A stretch of DNA of 35,397 nucleotides from Gammaproteobacteria bacterium (GTDB lineage: Bacteria > Pseudomonadota > Gammaproteobacteria > Natronospirales > REEB76). The DNA is taken from NCBI GenBank assembly GCA_028870845.1, contig JAGWOR010000025.1, positions 1 to 35,397 on the forward strand. The letters run 5' to 3'. Below the pieces are notes generated by a model. It was not told the DNA's origin. It did no database searches and was given only the letters and a program-made list of their open reading frames with translations. The translations under genes were made by a program, and so were the position numbers. Below, one piece after another: positions 15,695 through 26,004 of this stretch; within the stretch, counting starts at the first letter, position 1; each line of letters begins with the position of its first letter.

Positions 15695-16180
15695 TCAGAT
15701 TTCCTCAAAGCGGTTTTTTTCACGATTCTTGCGCACCTTGCCGGCCTGAAAAACACGGCCATTCATGAAAATATAAATCCCGGGAGCTAGACTCTGTACG
15801 GCTCCTACCGCCCCGCCGATATTGAATATGGCATCACTGCCACGGAACCGGGCCGGATTGAGCGCGCCGGTGAGCACTATGGTTTTATCAGGAATCTCCC
15901 CAAGAATTTTGGCGGTTTCAGTCATGGTGTCGGTGCCGTGGGTAATCAGAATGTGATTTTCAGGACATTGCCTTACTGCCTGGCGTATCTGCTCGCGATC
16001 CTCCGCCGTCATGTCCAGGCTGTCCTTGCGCATCAGCGGGCTGAGTTCGAATGCGAAAGTCACGCCCATTTCCCGTAGAATTTCCCCGATTTGCGGTTCG
16101 CCAACCTCATACTCGCTTTTGGCATCGAAATAAATCTTGTCGATGGTTCCGCCGGTGGTGAATATGCGTAATTTCTTCAT
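15695..16180 (-). CDS. Single-domain asparaginase-like protein
   Basis: The 161 residues cover only the N-terminal catalytic domain of L-asparaginases, which normally have about 330. Motif 1 is FTTGGTIDK (7-15), with the catalytic threonine. Motif 2 is ILITHGTDTMTET, with the Thr-Asp pair. A lysine is present in AGKVRKNR near the C-terminus. The C-terminal domain that helps complete the active site in classical dimers is missing. Such short asparaginase-domain proteins recur in proteobacteria and their substrate is not well defined, so asparagine hydrolysis is only an inference. It begins 11 bases after the patatin gene and is probably co-transcribed with it. Confidence 0.8.
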   Translation of the reverse strand: MKKLRIFTTGGTIDKIYFDAKSEYEVGEPQIGEILREMGVTFAFELSPLMRKDSLDMTAEDREQIRQAVRQCPENHILITHGTDTMTETAKILGEIPDKTIVLTGALNPARFRGSDAIFNIGGAVGAVQSLAPGIYIFMNGRVFQAGKVRKNREKNRFEEI

Positions 16181-16191
16181 GGCTGGCCGTA

Positions 16192-18435
16192 TTAATTAAG
16201 CGTGAATGGCAATCCGATATACAGATAGAAGGTCTGGTTTCCGGATTGCGAGAAGCCGGTGCCCAGATAAACCGGACCTAGGGAGGTATCCGCACCAACG
16301 AACAGTGAGCTGCCGTATTGCAGCCCATGCGTGCTGATGTTCTGATCGCTGTTCCATACATTGCCGCCTTCGATGCTGGCGCCGATATAAAAACCTTTGC
16401 CGAGCGCGCCGGGAAGATTGGCAACATGCTGGAGATAGATCAGATGCGCGGAAAACACCTGCTGGCCACGCAGCTGCTGCTCGCGCAGACCGGAAAGAGA
16501 AAGAAATCCGCCAAGGGTGAATTCTTCGTAAAACGGCATGTTGCTATGGAAGGAAGTGCCCAGATCAGTGGTGAATATCAGGCTGTGGTTCTGGTTGCCG
16601 AATACCTGGGCGCCGATCAATTCGGCTTTATCATAGTCTATGTCGCTGCCCACACTGCCGCGTGCAAAAAATCCAGTCACTGTTAAATAACTGCCTGAGG
16701 ACGGGAAACCGGTATCGCCTTCGAGGCTGTCGAGACCGAAACGCAGGCGTATTCCGCCAAGGTCATTGCTGTAGGACGGCAGGCTGGGTTCACCCACCCT
16801 GGGCGTTGATACTACATGGCCATAGGACAAGCCGAGCCGCAGTTCGGCAAGATTCCCGAATTCACCGCCAACATCAAAGCCGCCGCTTATGTTACGGGTA
16901 AAGTATTGCGCTACCAGATTTTCACCGTCGAAAATGTTGGATAAGTCATTCTGATACGATACTTGCGGTGCAATGAAAACTGTTCCGGAATAATTGACCG
17001 GCTGATAAAGTTCCGAGTACACACGCCGGTTGCTGCCGAGCTGAAAAAGATTGCGCCATTCGGCTCCCAGTTGGTTGACATCCGTCAATGTCCAACCAAA
17101 AAGCAGTTCATACTGGCTGCCACCCTCGAAATCATCGGCAATTCCGAGTCCGAAGCGCAGGTAGTTCGGACGCCATTGCTTTTCTTCCACTTTTATGACG
17201 AGTCCGTCTCGATTTCCCTGGTGACTGATGGATGCGACGACGCTGCTGAAATAGCCCAATCGGTAAAGATTTTCCAGATCGTGATTTATTTTTGCAAAAT
17301 CCCAGTTTTGACCGGCTTTTACCGACATGTGGTCACGAATCAGCTCAGTTGGTATGCGCTGGTTGCCGTGTATCTCGATGAAATCAACGGTTTTTAACAC
17401 CTGCGGGATAAAACGGTGGGCTTGCTGATATTCCTTATATGCCTGCGGCGAAAGCTGCAGCGATTTTAACGGCATCAATGCCTTAAGCGCAGCCTGTCTG
17501 CCGATCCTGATTGCTTCGGCTGCGCGGTCGAAATCAACCGCGGTGATATCGGCCATATCCGGTTGAATCAGCACATCACGCGGCTTCAGGCTGGCGATCG
17601 AGCTTTGCACGTTCTGGTTACCCAGCAACTTGATCACCTGCACGGACAGGCCGACCACGTTATTCAGGCTGGTAGGGTTTGAAAGTGGCGTGCTTACATT
17701 GACTGCAATGACGATATCGGCGCCCATTTTGCGCGCCACGTCAACTGGTACGTTGTCCACCAGGCCGCCATCCACCAACAGGTGATGGTGCATTTCCACC
17801 GGCGTATATACGCCTGGTACCGACATGCTGGCACGCATCGCCTTGGCGAGGCTGCCATGCTGCAGCACCACTTCTGAGCCGGTGTCTATGTCGGTGGCCA
17901 CGGCGCGGAAAGGAATTGGCAACTTGTTGAAGTCGGTTCCTGGTTGCGTGGCCAACGTCAGTACATTCAGGATCCGTCCCGGGTCATTGCCGGAGATGAG
18001 ACCCTGGGGAAAGAAAAAATGCCCGTTTGCATAACCGAATTCCACCTGCAGCAGGTACCGCAGCTGGTATTGTTTGGCCGGGTAGTTCAACAGGCTGCGT
18101 GGCAGTTGGTTGGCCATACTGGCCTGGAGATCGGGACTCATCAGTGTAGCCTGCAGTTCTTTGGCGGTATAACCGGAAGCATACAGCCCACCGATGATGG
18201 CTCCGCCGCTGGTACCTGCAATGCAATCCACTGGTATGCGCAATTCCTGCAGTGCCTCCAGTACTCCCACATGCGCGGCGCTGCGCGCACCTCCCCCGCC
18301 CAACGCCAAGCAGATGCGCGGACGCTGGCCCGGCGCGTTATTATCGGGGGCGACTGCGAGTGCCTGGATGGCAGTTGCGCATAGCCAGAGTCCCAACAAC
18401 AGGCGCACCAGCCACTGCAAGGTCAAATTTTGCAT
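16192..18435 (-). CDS. Patatin-like phospholipase with BamA-type barrel (PlpD family, type Vd autotransporter)
   Basis: The protein has 747 residues. A signal peptide (1-28, ending ALAVA) is followed by a patatin lipase domain: oxyanion motif GGGGARS (46-52), nucleophile S76 in GTSGG, and catalytic Asp222 in VDGG. A single POTRA-like domain lies at about 355-430 (FIEIHGNQRIPTELI). The rest is a surface-antigen/Omp85-type beta-barrel ending in FYLYIGLPFTLN. This matches the PlpD class, which carry a patatin across the outer membrane with their own barrel. I chose the ATG at 18435 because it starts the signal peptide directly; the frame is open 14 codons further. It lies upstream of the small asparaginase gene and is divergent from nfeD. 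Confidence 0.92.
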   Translation of the reverse strand: MQNLTLQWLVRLLLGLWLCATAIQALAVAPDNNAPGQRPRICLALGGGGARSAAHVGVLEALQELRIPVDCIAGTSGGAIIGGLYASGYTAKELQATLMSPDLQASMANQLPRSLLNYPAKQYQLRYLLQVEFGYANGHFFFPQGLISGNDPGRILNVLTLATQPGTDFNKLPIPFRAVATDIDTGSEVVLQHGSLAKAMRASMSVPGVYTPVEMHHHLLVDGGLVDNVPVDVARKMGADIVIAVNVSTPLSNPTSLNNVVGLSVQVIKLLGNQNVQSSIASLKPRDVLIQPDMADITAVDFDRAAEAIRIGRQAALKALMPLKSLQLSPQAYKEYQQAHRFIPQVLKTVDFIEIHGNQRIPTELIRDHMSVKAGQNWDFAKINHDLENLYRLGYFSSVVASISHQGNRDGLVIKVEEKQWRPNYLRFGLGIADDFEGGSQYELLFGWTLTDVNQLGAEWRNLFQLGSNRRVYSELYQPVNYSGTVFIAPQVSYQNDLSNIFDGENLVAQYFTRNISGGFDVGGEFGNLAELRLGLSYGHVVSTPRVGEPSLPSYSNDLGGIRLRFGLDSLEGDTGFPSSGSYLTVTGFFARGSVGSDIDYDKAELIGAQVFGNQNHSLIFTTDLGTSFHSNMPFYEEFTLGGFLSLSGLREQQLRGQQVFSAHLIYLQHVANLPGALGKGFYIGASIEGGNVWNSDQNISTHGLQYGSSLFVGADTSLGPVYLGTGFSQSGNQTFYLYIGLPFTLN

Positions 18436-18565
18436 GGACTTATACTGGCAACCGTCACGCCGCGCAGCAGGGAGCATTATGCAACCGGCCGCCGGGGCGT
18501 ACTGCAGATACAGGGTTTGCTAAACTTGAACATGGTACCGGATGCCAACTTCCTGGAACAAGCGT

Positions 18566-19951
18566 ATGCGGTTTGTGATTGCTCTGTATCTCCGCCTGCA
18601 TGAGACATTGGCTTGGCTCGGCAGGCGTAATTACTCACGCATGGCATTAGTGGCACTGGCCGCGGCGGCGCCCGTTCTTGGGGCGAACGCTGCCGGCAAC
18701 GCTTTGCTGATCAAAATCAATGGCGCCATAAGCCCGGCAACCGCCGATTACGTGGTTGCTGGTCTGGATGCCGCCAACAGTCAGGCTGACCAGCTGGTGA
18801 TCCTGGAAATGGACACGCCCGGCGGCCTGGACAGCGCCATGCGTGACATCATTAAAGCAATGCTGGCATCCAGGGTTCCAATAATTACTTATGTGGCACC
18901 GAGCGGTGCCAGGGCCGCCAGTGCCGGAACCTATATTCTGTATGCCAGCAATGTGGCTGCAATGGCGCCTGCCACCAATCTGGGTGCTGCAACCCCGGTG
19001 CAACTGATGGGCGGCAGCTCGCCTACCCCAGCCGAACCCAAAACGGCCGAGGAACGCAAGGTTCTCAATGACGCCGTGGCCTACATCAGCGGCCTGGCCC
19101 AGGAACGCAGCCGAAACCAGGATTGGGCGGTACAGGCGGTTCGCAATGCCGCCAGCCTCACGGCCGAACAGGCGCTTCAACAGCATGTAATTGATGTCAT
19201 CGCCGACGGTCTGCCGGAGCTGCTCACCAAACTCAATGGCCGTGTGGTGACCACTGCGGCCGGCCAGGTTACCCTGCATACCGCCGACATCCAGGTGTCG
19301 GACTACCAGCGTGACTTCCGCTTGAAGTTCCTGGCGGTGATCACCGATCCCACCTTGGCCTACATCCTGCTTTTGATCGGTATTTATGGCCTGGTACTCG
19401 AGGGCTATAACCCCGGCGGGGTGCTACCCGGCGTGGTTGGCGCCATCGCCCTGCTGCTGGCACTGTATGCATTTCATATATTGCCGGTAAACTTTGCCGG
19501 TTTGGCGCTCATCATTCTCGGTATCATCCTGTTTGTAACGGAAACTTTCGTGCCGGCCTATGGCACCCTGAGCATCGGTGGTTTAGCGGCCTTCGTATTC
19601 GGGTCCATTATCCTCATGAATACCAATGTGCCCGGATTCGAAGTATCCCGCGGCCTGATCGGTGGTATAAGTATTTCAGCAGCGCTTATTATCCTAGGCA
19701 CTCTATGGCTGGCGGCGCATGCACACCGCCGCCCGGTAGCCAGCGGCGCAGAAGAACTGCTTGATGTACACGGCCAGGCCTTGCATGATTTTTCTGCCAA
19801 TGGCGAGGGATCGGTTCGTGTCCATAGTGAAATTTGGACTGCATACAGCAACAGCCCCATACATGCCGGAGACCGTATCAGGGTAACGGGACGTAACGGC
19901 CTTAAACTGGTTGTGCAGCCTGATCTGGATAAGCAGAGAGAGGAAAACTGA
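18566..19951 (+). CDS. nfeD: NfeD-family membrane-bound serine protease (ClpP class)
   Basis: This is a long NfeD protein. A signal or anchor segment comes first (about 26-42, ending GANAAG). A ClpP-like protease domain follows: [13 protein letters not shown], and the nucleophile region [11 protein letters not shown] with Ser119, with a candidate partner lysine in [13 protein letters not shown]. Then come four or so membrane helices (about 250-375) and a C-terminal OB-fold of the NfeD type (395-455; [16 protein letters not shown]). In archaea the homologue cleaves the C-terminus of the partner stomatin. The start is ambiguous: ATG at 18566 has GGAA upstream, while ATG at 18542 adds eight residues. 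The slipin gene begins 2 bases downstream, the standard nfeD-stomatin operon. Confidence 0.92.
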   Translation: MRFVIALYLRLHETLAWLGRRNYSRMALVALAAAAPVLGANAAGNALLIKINGAISPATADYVVAGLDAANSQADQLVILEMDTPGGLDSAMRDIIKAMLASRVPIITYVAPSGARAASAGTYILYASNVAAMAPATNLGAATPVQLMGGSSPTPAEPKTAEERKVLNDAVAYISGLAQERSRNQDWAVQAVRNAASLTAEQALQQHVIDVIADGLPELLTKLNGRVVTTAAGQVTLHTADIQVSDYQRDFRLKFLAVITDPTLAYILLLIGIYGLVLEGYNPGGVLPGVVGAIALLLALYAFHILPVNFAGLALIILGIILFVTETFVPAYGTLSIGGLAAFVFGSIILMNTNVPGFEVSRGLIGGISISAALIILGTLWLAAHAHRRPVASGAEELLDVHGQALHDFSANGEGSVRVHSEIWTAYSNSPIHAGDRIRVTGRNGLKLVVQPDLDKQREEN

Positions 19952-19953
19952 AC

Positions 19954-20706
19954 ATGCTGATCGCAATTCTTGTCATTGTTGTAGTAATCGCCCTGCTCAT
20001 ATTCAGCGCCTTGAAAGTGCTGAAAGAATACGAGCGCGGGGTAATTTTTACATTCGGACGTTTCACTGGCGTCAAGGGCCCGGGATTAATTGTGGTATGG
20101 CCAGTGTTCCAGCAAATGAACAAAGTGGACTTGCGCACCGTGGTATTGGAAGTTCCTCCCCAGGATGTAATCTCCAGGGACAATGTCTCCGTCAAGGTCA
20201 ATGCCGTTATCTATGTGCGCATCATCGACCCCGGAAAGGCCGTGATCCAGGTAGCGGATGTGTTCGAAGCAAGCAGCCAATTGGCGCAAACCACCCTGCG
20301 GTCTGTGCTAGGTCAACATGAACTAGATGACATGCTGGCGGCGCGCGACAAGTTGAACGTGGATATACAGTCCATCCTTGATCAGCACACGGATGCCTGG
20401 GGCATGAAAGTGTCCAACGTGGAAATCAAACAGGTCGACCTGGATGAGAACATGGTGCGTGCCATTGCCAAGCAGGCAGAGGCGGAACGCCAGCGCCGCG
20501 CCAAGGTAATCAATGCCGAAGGCGAATTGCAGGCGTCGCAAAAACTGATGGAAGCCGCACAGACCCTGATCCAGCAGCCACAAGCCATTCAGCTGCGCTA
20601 CCTGCAAACCCTGGTTGAAATTGCCAGCGATAAGAGCAACACAATTTTGTTTCCGCTTCCCATGGATCTGCTGGAACCCTTGCTGCTGAAACTAAAAAAT
20701 AATTGA
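19954..20706 (+). CDS. Slipin / stomatin-like SPFH protein
   Basis: This 250-residue SPFH protein has one N-terminal membrane segment (2-22), then [23 protein letters not shown], typical of slipins, and the SPFH core ([34 protein letters not shown]). A charged coiled coil follows (about 170-210, [20 protein letters not shown]). Slipins form oligomeric rings in membrane microdomains. The partner is the NfeD protease encoded 2 bases upstream, which links proteolysis and membrane organisation. GAGAGG upstream of the ATG serves as ribosome binding site. It is convergent with degV. Confidence 0.93.
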   Translation: MLIAILVIVVVIALLIFSALKVLKEYERGVIFTFGRFTGVKGPGLIVVWPVFQQMNKVDLRTVVLEVPPQDVISRDNVSVKVNAVIYVRIIDPGKAVIQVADVFEASSQLAQTTLRSVLGQHELDDMLAARDKLNVDIQSILDQHTDAWGMKVSNVEIKQVDLDENMVRAIAKQAEAERQRRAKVINAEGELQASQKLMEAAQTLIQQPQAIQLRYLQTLVEIASDKSNTILFPLPMDLLEPLLLKLKNN

Positions 20707-20710
20707 TGCC

Positions 20711-20740
20711 AAAAAAGTGCCGTTGAACGGCCCTGTTTTT
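20711..20740. terminator. Possible bidirectional terminator between slipin and degV genes
   Basis: AAAAAA (20711-20716), a short GCCG/CGGC hairpin (20719-20722 with 20728-20731, loop TTGAA) and TTTTT (20736-20740) are arranged so that either strand reads a stem followed by a U run. The core stem is only 4 bp, so efficiency is doubtful, but the site lies exactly between two convergent genes. Confidence 0.4.
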
Positions 20741-20768
20741 CAGATCGAGCGGCAATGAAGCGTGCGGC

Positions 20769-21707
20769 TTAGCCAGCGGCATAGGCCAGGCTGAAGGCGC
20801 CCGGTCCCACGTGGATGCCTGCCGTGGTGCTCATGACGGCCAACATGGTTTCCACCTTGTTTTTCATGGCGCACTGGATAAATTCCTCATACCCGGGAAA
20901 TGCCTTTACTTCCTCGGGGTTGCCGGCGTAGCTCATGCACACCGCTTTGGTCAACAACCCCCTCTCAATCGCGGCGATCGCGATATCGAACAGTTTGCGA
21001 ACTGCGTTTTCATAGCCTCTGACTGTCGACACCGCTTCGGTTTCTCCACGATATGCCCTGAGGATGGGCTTGAAATCGAAGGTACTGCCCAGCTGATATT
21101 TGAACCAGCCCATGCTTTTATCACCCTTCTGGGGGGCGCGACTGCGTACATAAAAAAGGTCCTGTGGCACCAGATATGCTTGGGCATGCTGGGAAAAGCT
21201 CTCCACATGCTGGCGCAGCTTGTCAAACATGAGGTCTTCCTGATTGTGTATGGCACGCAAAGCCTCGTACACAACAATTGCCTGGCCAGTGAACAGCGTT
21301 TTGCTGTCAATCACCCGCAAGCCGAACTGCTCATCCAGACCGGCGACCCGTCGCCGCTCTTTATAACCCGAAAGAATCATGAACGATGCCTGGGTGGCAT
21401 TCTCATACACAGGACTGCGATTGGAGGATGCGGTAACTACCAGTACCCGGTCGTACTTGAGTACCAGCTGATCAAGGAATAGATCGCGGATGGCTTTGGT
21501 GGACATGGGCGTGGTGGATACATCCAGGTCCTTTGCCGATACGAAACGCCGGTACAGATCCATGGTCTGTTCCGGGTCGCGTAAATCCTTGAAGGTCATG
21601 TTGCCGAAACGCATGAGCACCGGCATGATTTCAATGCCCTGCGATTCGATGTAGGAACGCGGCAAATCGCAGGTGGAATCGATGACGATACCGATTTTTT
21701 GGGGCAT
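20769..21707 (-). CDS. DegV family protein (fatty-acid-binding fold)
   Basis: The protein has 312 residues and carries the DegV hallmarks: GIVIDSTCDLP (6-16), the lipid-contact STTPMST (64-70), a central VVTASSNRSPVYENA, and GSTFDFKPILRAYRGE. The best-known relatives are FakB proteins of Gram-positive bacteria, which bind a fatty acid while FakA phosphorylates it. No FakA/Dak-type kinase gene is in this window, so the ligand and role here are open. I chose the ATG at 21707 (MPQKIGIVIDS), preceded by GGGAG; the open frame extends 19 codons upstream without similarity. About 300 bases without a gene lie upstream, so it is probably a single-gene unit. Confidence 0.88.
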   Translation of the reverse strand: MPQKIGIVIDSTCDLPRSYIESQGIEIMPVLMRFGNMTFKDLRDPEQTMDLYRRFVSAKDLDVSTTPMSTKAIRDLFLDQLVLKYDRVLVVTASSNRSPVYENATQASFMILSGYKERRRVAGLDEQFGLRVIDSKTLFTGQAIVVYEALRAIHNQEDLMFDKLRQHVESFSQHAQAYLVPQDLFYVRSRAPQKGDKSMGWFKYQLGSTFDFKPILRAYRGETEAVSTVRGYENAVRKLFDIAIAAIERGLLTKAVCMSYAGNPEEVKAFPGYEEFIQCAMKNKVETMLAVMSTTAGIHVGPGAFSLAYAAG

Positions 21708-22014
21708 GAATGACTCCCGAATCGTAATCCGGTATCTGCGGAGCGAAACCTGCAGATATACCAACCGGCAAGGACTTGCTGAATATATCCTAAAATCCCG
21801 AAGACTTCTAGAAAAAACCCACTTAATTCCGTGGCTTGCCCGGTATATTTCAGCTTAAATAGAAGCTGGACAAAGAGACCTGTGAAAAATTATCAGGTGC
21901 GGGCGCTTAAGGAAAACCGCGACATTCATTCAACCAAGCAGCACGGGAAACTCGATTGAACACCTAACCTGGCATCCGCCGAACCCGGCACTGGATTTCC
22001 GCCGCAGGCAATGG
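21708..22014. other. Intergenic stretch between degV and mazG-like genes, no gene found
   Basis: This 307-base stretch has no credible coding region. A 61-codon open frame crosses it but starts inside degV antisense and has no ribosome binding site. Two small inverted repeats are visible: CAGCTT/AAGCTG (21851-21856 with 21863-21868) and ACCTG/CAGGT (21878-21882 with 21894-21898). Neither is followed by a T run. It must hold the degV promoter on the minus strand, but I could not find a convincing -35/-10 pair. A small RNA cannot be excluded. Confidence 0.5.
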
Positions 22015-22428
22015 TCAAGGTTCACTTGACTTGCTGCGCTCCCAAATAGCGTCCATTTCCTCAAGCGTGGCTCCTGCAGGAGACCGGCCTTGAGCCGCCA
22101 ATTCCCGCTCTACGGTTTGAAACCTGCGTATGAACTTGAGATTGGTGCTTGCCAGCGCCTCATCCGGGTCCACGCCCAGTTTGCGGGCCAGATTGGCGAC
22201 AGCAAATAAAAGGTCACCGAGTTCGTCCATTTGCCGACTGCTGTCCGCTGCTGCGACGATCTCGTGTTCAAGCTCGTCAAGCTCTTCACGGATTTTGGCC
22301 AGCACCGGCGCCAGCTGCTGCCAGTCAAAGCCCACACCGGCGGCCCGCTGCTGCAGTTGGACCGCGCGTTGCAGCGATGACAGGTCATTGGCTACCCCAT
22401 CGAGTACGCTGGCATGCAGTCGGGTCAT
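22015..22428 (-). CDS. MazG-like nucleotide pyrophosphohydrolase, C-terminal domain only
   Basis: All-alpha NTP pyrophosphohydrolases of the MazG type hydrolyse (d)NTPs to monophosphates, cleaning or tuning the nucleotide pool. The 137 residues match the C-terminal catalytic half of full-length MazG: SVLDGVANDLSSLQRA, VGFDW, then metal-binding ExxE (E49-E52) and ExxD (E69-D72 in DELGDLLFAVANLARKLG), KFIRRFQTVE, and the family end LEEMDAIWE. E. coli MazG has about 263 residues with two such domains; the N-terminal domain is absent here. The ATG overlaps the stop of the upstream NUDIX gene (ATGA), so this is an intact, coupled gene rather than an obvious fragment. Confidence 0.83.
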   Translation of the reverse strand: MTRLHASVLDGVANDLSSLQRAVQLQQRAAGVGFDWQQLAPVLAKIREELDELEHEIVAAADSSRQMDELGDLLFAVANLARKLGVDPDEALASTNLKFIRRFQTVERELAAQGRSPAGATLEEMDAIWERSKSSEP

Positions 22429-23003
22429 GCGGATTGTTCCAGCATGTCAACCAGATTCACCAGCATGCGAGCGGTGGCGCCCCAGATGACGTGCCCGTGA
22501 TGCTCGAATTGGTAGTATCCAAGCTGTTTTTCCCCTACCTGGCGCTGGCACCGCTGGCGATTGGCTGGATTCCGTAAAAACGCCAGCGGTACCTGGAATA
22601 CTTCAGCCACCTCCTGTGGATCCGGATCAAGATGGAAGTCCGGCCTGATCAGACCGACCACCGGGGTTACCGCATAGCCGGTGATGGTAAGGCAGCCATC
22701 CAGAAAGCCGACGGTTTCCACGTAGCACCGTTCCAATCCAATTTCTTCCTCTGTTTCCCGCAAGGCGGTCTCAACCGTGTCCCTGTCGGTAGCTTCACTG
22801 CTGCCGCCTGGAAAGCTTACCTGCCCCCCATGGTCCAGCAGATCCTCAGTCCTGCGGGTCAGCAATATCGCGGTTCGCCGTGGATGCATAACCACCGGCA
22901 CCAGGACAGCAGCGGCTTTCCAGGGTGGCTGTGGCTGAAATTCCTCCGGTAGCGCTGTGCCGTCGCTGCCGGCTCCGAATTCGCATGGCGGGCGGGAATT
23001 CAT
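22425..23003 (-). CDS. NUDIX hydrolase of the CoA pyrophosphatase type (NudL-like)
   Basis: The UPF0035-type signature LLTRRTEDLLDHGGQVSFPGG (48-68) runs straight into a NUDIX box (GGSSEATD, then ALRETEEEIGL, 80-90). This combination marks CoA/acyl-CoA diphosphatases such as E. coli NudL, which split CoA to 3',5'-ADP and phosphopantetheine. As in NudL, the first Glu of the general NUDIX box is not conserved. I chose the ATG at 23003 (MNSRPPCEFG), preceded by AGGCGG; in-frame ATGs at 23045 and 23054 lie in AT-rich DNA without a ribosome binding site. It overlaps the mazG-like gene by 4 bases, making a two-gene nucleotide-hydrolase operon. Confidence 0.87.
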   Translation of the reverse strand: MNSRPPCEFGAGSDGTALPEEFQPQPPWKAAAVLVPVVMHPRRTAILLTRRTEDLLDHGGQVSFPGGSSEATDRDTVETALRETEEEIGLERCYVETVGFLDGCLTITGYAVTPVVGLIRPDFHLDPDPQEVAEVFQVPLAFLRNPANRQRCQRQVGEKQLGYYQFEHHGHVIWGATARMLVNLVDMLEQSA

Positions 23004-23087
23004 CAGCGCCCGCCTAATCAGCGTGGAATCATCATAATAAATCATATATATCAATAACTAATAATAACTATCTCATTATTTACATAG
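23004..23087. promoter_or_regulatory. AT-rich intergenic region downstream of fumC, upstream of the NUDIX gene
   Basis: The part from about 23036 to 23087 is almost entirely A and T, in sharp contrast with neighbouring genes. It contains a 7-base direct repeat ATAACTA (23054-23060 and 23064-23070). It probably holds the promoter of the NUDIX/mazG-like pair, read on the minus strand, but no single -35/-10 pair stands out among several TATA-like strings. No fumC terminator hairpin is visible. Confidence 0.35.
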
Positions 23088-24476
23088 CTACTTCTTGATG
23101 CCGCCCTTGGTCAAATTGGCTGGGTCAAGCAACTCCCTGAGACGGCTTTCCGGAAGCTCGGTCATCTGCCGGGCCACCTCCAGAATCGGCTTGCCCTCCC
23201 GGTAGGCACGCTTGGCGATGGCTGCGCCCTGTTCGTAGCCGATAACTGAATTCAGTGCGGTGACCAGAATGGGGTTTTTATCCAGCGCCTGTTTCAGCCG
23301 TGACTCGTTGACCTGAAAGCCACGGATGGCGGAATCCGCCAAAATACTGGATGAATTCGCAATGATTTCAATGGATTGAAGCAAATTATAGGTTATTACT
23401 GGCAACATGACATTCAGCTGGAAATTGCCGGATTGCCCGGCGATGCTGATGGTCAGATCGTTGCCCATCACCTGGGCCGCAACCATCGCCACCGCTTCCG
23501 GGATCACAGGATTGACTTTACCGGGCATGATGCTGGACCCGGGCTGCAAGGCCGGCAGGGCGATTTCTCCCAAGCCGGCGAGCGGGCCACTGTTCATCCA
23601 GCGCAGGTCATTGGCAATTTTCATCAGGCTGACGGCCAACGTTTTCAACTGTCCGGACAATTCCACGGCAGTATCCTGGCAACTCATTGATTCAAAATAG
23701 TTTTCACTGGTTCTGAACTCGATGCCGGTGCGTTGACCCAGCTCGACTGCAAAACGTGCACCGAATTCGGGATGGGCATTGATGCCGGTCCCTACGGCGG
23801 TACCCCCTTGTGCCAGCGCATGCAATCTGGGCAGCACCGTCTCGATGCGCGCACGCCCATGGCGTATCTGCCTGGCCCAGCCGGAAAGTTCCTGTCCGAT
23901 GGTCACCGGCATGGCGTCCATCAAATGGGTCCTGCCGGTGGTCACCATGGCGGAAGTCTCGCGGGCCCTGGTTTCTATGCTGTCCGCCAGCTTTTCCAGT
24001 GCTGGCAGCAGCTGCTCCTTCAGTTCCAGTGCCGCGCTCACGTGGATGGCCGTGGGGATCGAGTCATTGCTGCTCTGGCACATGTTCACATGGTCGTTGG
24101 CGTGCACGGCCAAACCACTGCTTTCGGCTGCCAGATGGGCGATCACTTCGTTGGCGTTCATGTTGGTGCTGGTGCCGGAGCCGGTCTGGAAGACATCGAT
24201 GGGAAAATGCCGGTCATAGCGACCCTCGGCTACCGCCATTGCCGAGGTTGCGATGGCTTGGGCACGGCCGGGATCCAGCAACCCCAGGTCCAGGTTCACC
24301 CGTGCGGCGGCAGCCTTGATCAGCCCCAAGGCACGGATAAAGGCCCGCGGCATGACCAGCCCGCTGATGGGGAAATTCAACACTGCGCGTTGCGTTTGCG
24401 CCCCCCAGCGGGCATCCGCTGGCACCTGCAGTTCACCCATACTGTCGCGCTCAACCCGGTAGCTATTCTCGGACAT
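23088..24476 (-). CDS. fumC: Class II fumarate hydratase FumC
   Basis: This is the iron-independent fumarase of the TCA cycle, interconverting fumarate and malate. At 462 residues it is the usual length. Visible landmarks are ARWGAQTQRA (23-32), FQTGSGTSTNMNANEVIA, MCQSSNDSIPTA, TVTTGRTHLMDAMP-like MVTTGRTHLMDAMPV, and the superfamily signature GSSIMPGKVNPVIPEA on the catalytic loop. ATG at 24476 (MSENSYRVERDS) has GGAG 8 bases upstream; the open frame above it starts with TTG only. It is divergent from purB, another member of the same aspartase/fumarase superfamily. The downstream and upstream flanks are both AT-rich. Confidence 0.96.
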   Translation of the reverse strand: MSENSYRVERDSMGELQVPADARWGAQTQRAVLNFPISGLVMPRAFIRALGLIKAAAARVNLDLGLLDPGRAQAIATSAMAVAEGRYDRHFPIDVFQTGSGTSTNMNANEVIAHLAAESSGLAVHANDHVNMCQSSNDSIPTAIHVSAALELKEQLLPALEKLADSIETRARETSAMVTTGRTHLMDAMPVTIGQELSGWARQIRHGRARIETVLPRLHALAQGGTAVGTGINAHPEFGARFAVELGQRTGIEFRTSENYFESMSCQDTAVELSGQLKTLAVSLMKIANDLRWMNSGPLAGLGEIALPALQPGSSIMPGKVNPVIPEAVAMVAAQVMGNDLTISIAGQSGNFQLNVMLPVITYNLLQSIEIIANSSSILADSAIRGFQVNESRLKQALDKNPILVTALNSVIGYEQGAAIAKRAYREGKPILEVARQMTELPESRLRELLDPANLTKGGIKK

Positions 24477-24510
24477 GGAAATCTCCAAGAGAAATTAATT
24501 GAAATTTACT

Positions 24511-24538
24511 TTGTAACTACATGATTTAAGTATATAAT
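24511..24538 (+). promoter_or_regulatory. Candidate sigma70 promoter for purB
   Basis: TTGTAA (24511-24516, four of six consensus matches) and a perfect TATAAT (24533-24538) are separated by 16 bases, about 95 bases ahead of the purB start. On the other strand a TATACT string (24529-24534) overlaps the -10 box and could serve fumC, though its -35 region is poor. Confidence 0.55.
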
Positions 24539-24546
24539 TACAATGA

Positions 24547-26001
<1,455 letters not shown>

Positions 26002-26004
26002 TGC

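Noticed and set aside
21673-21858. A 61-codon plus-strand open frame upstream of degV
   Set aside because: It begins antisense inside degV, has no ribosome binding site and no protein-like composition.
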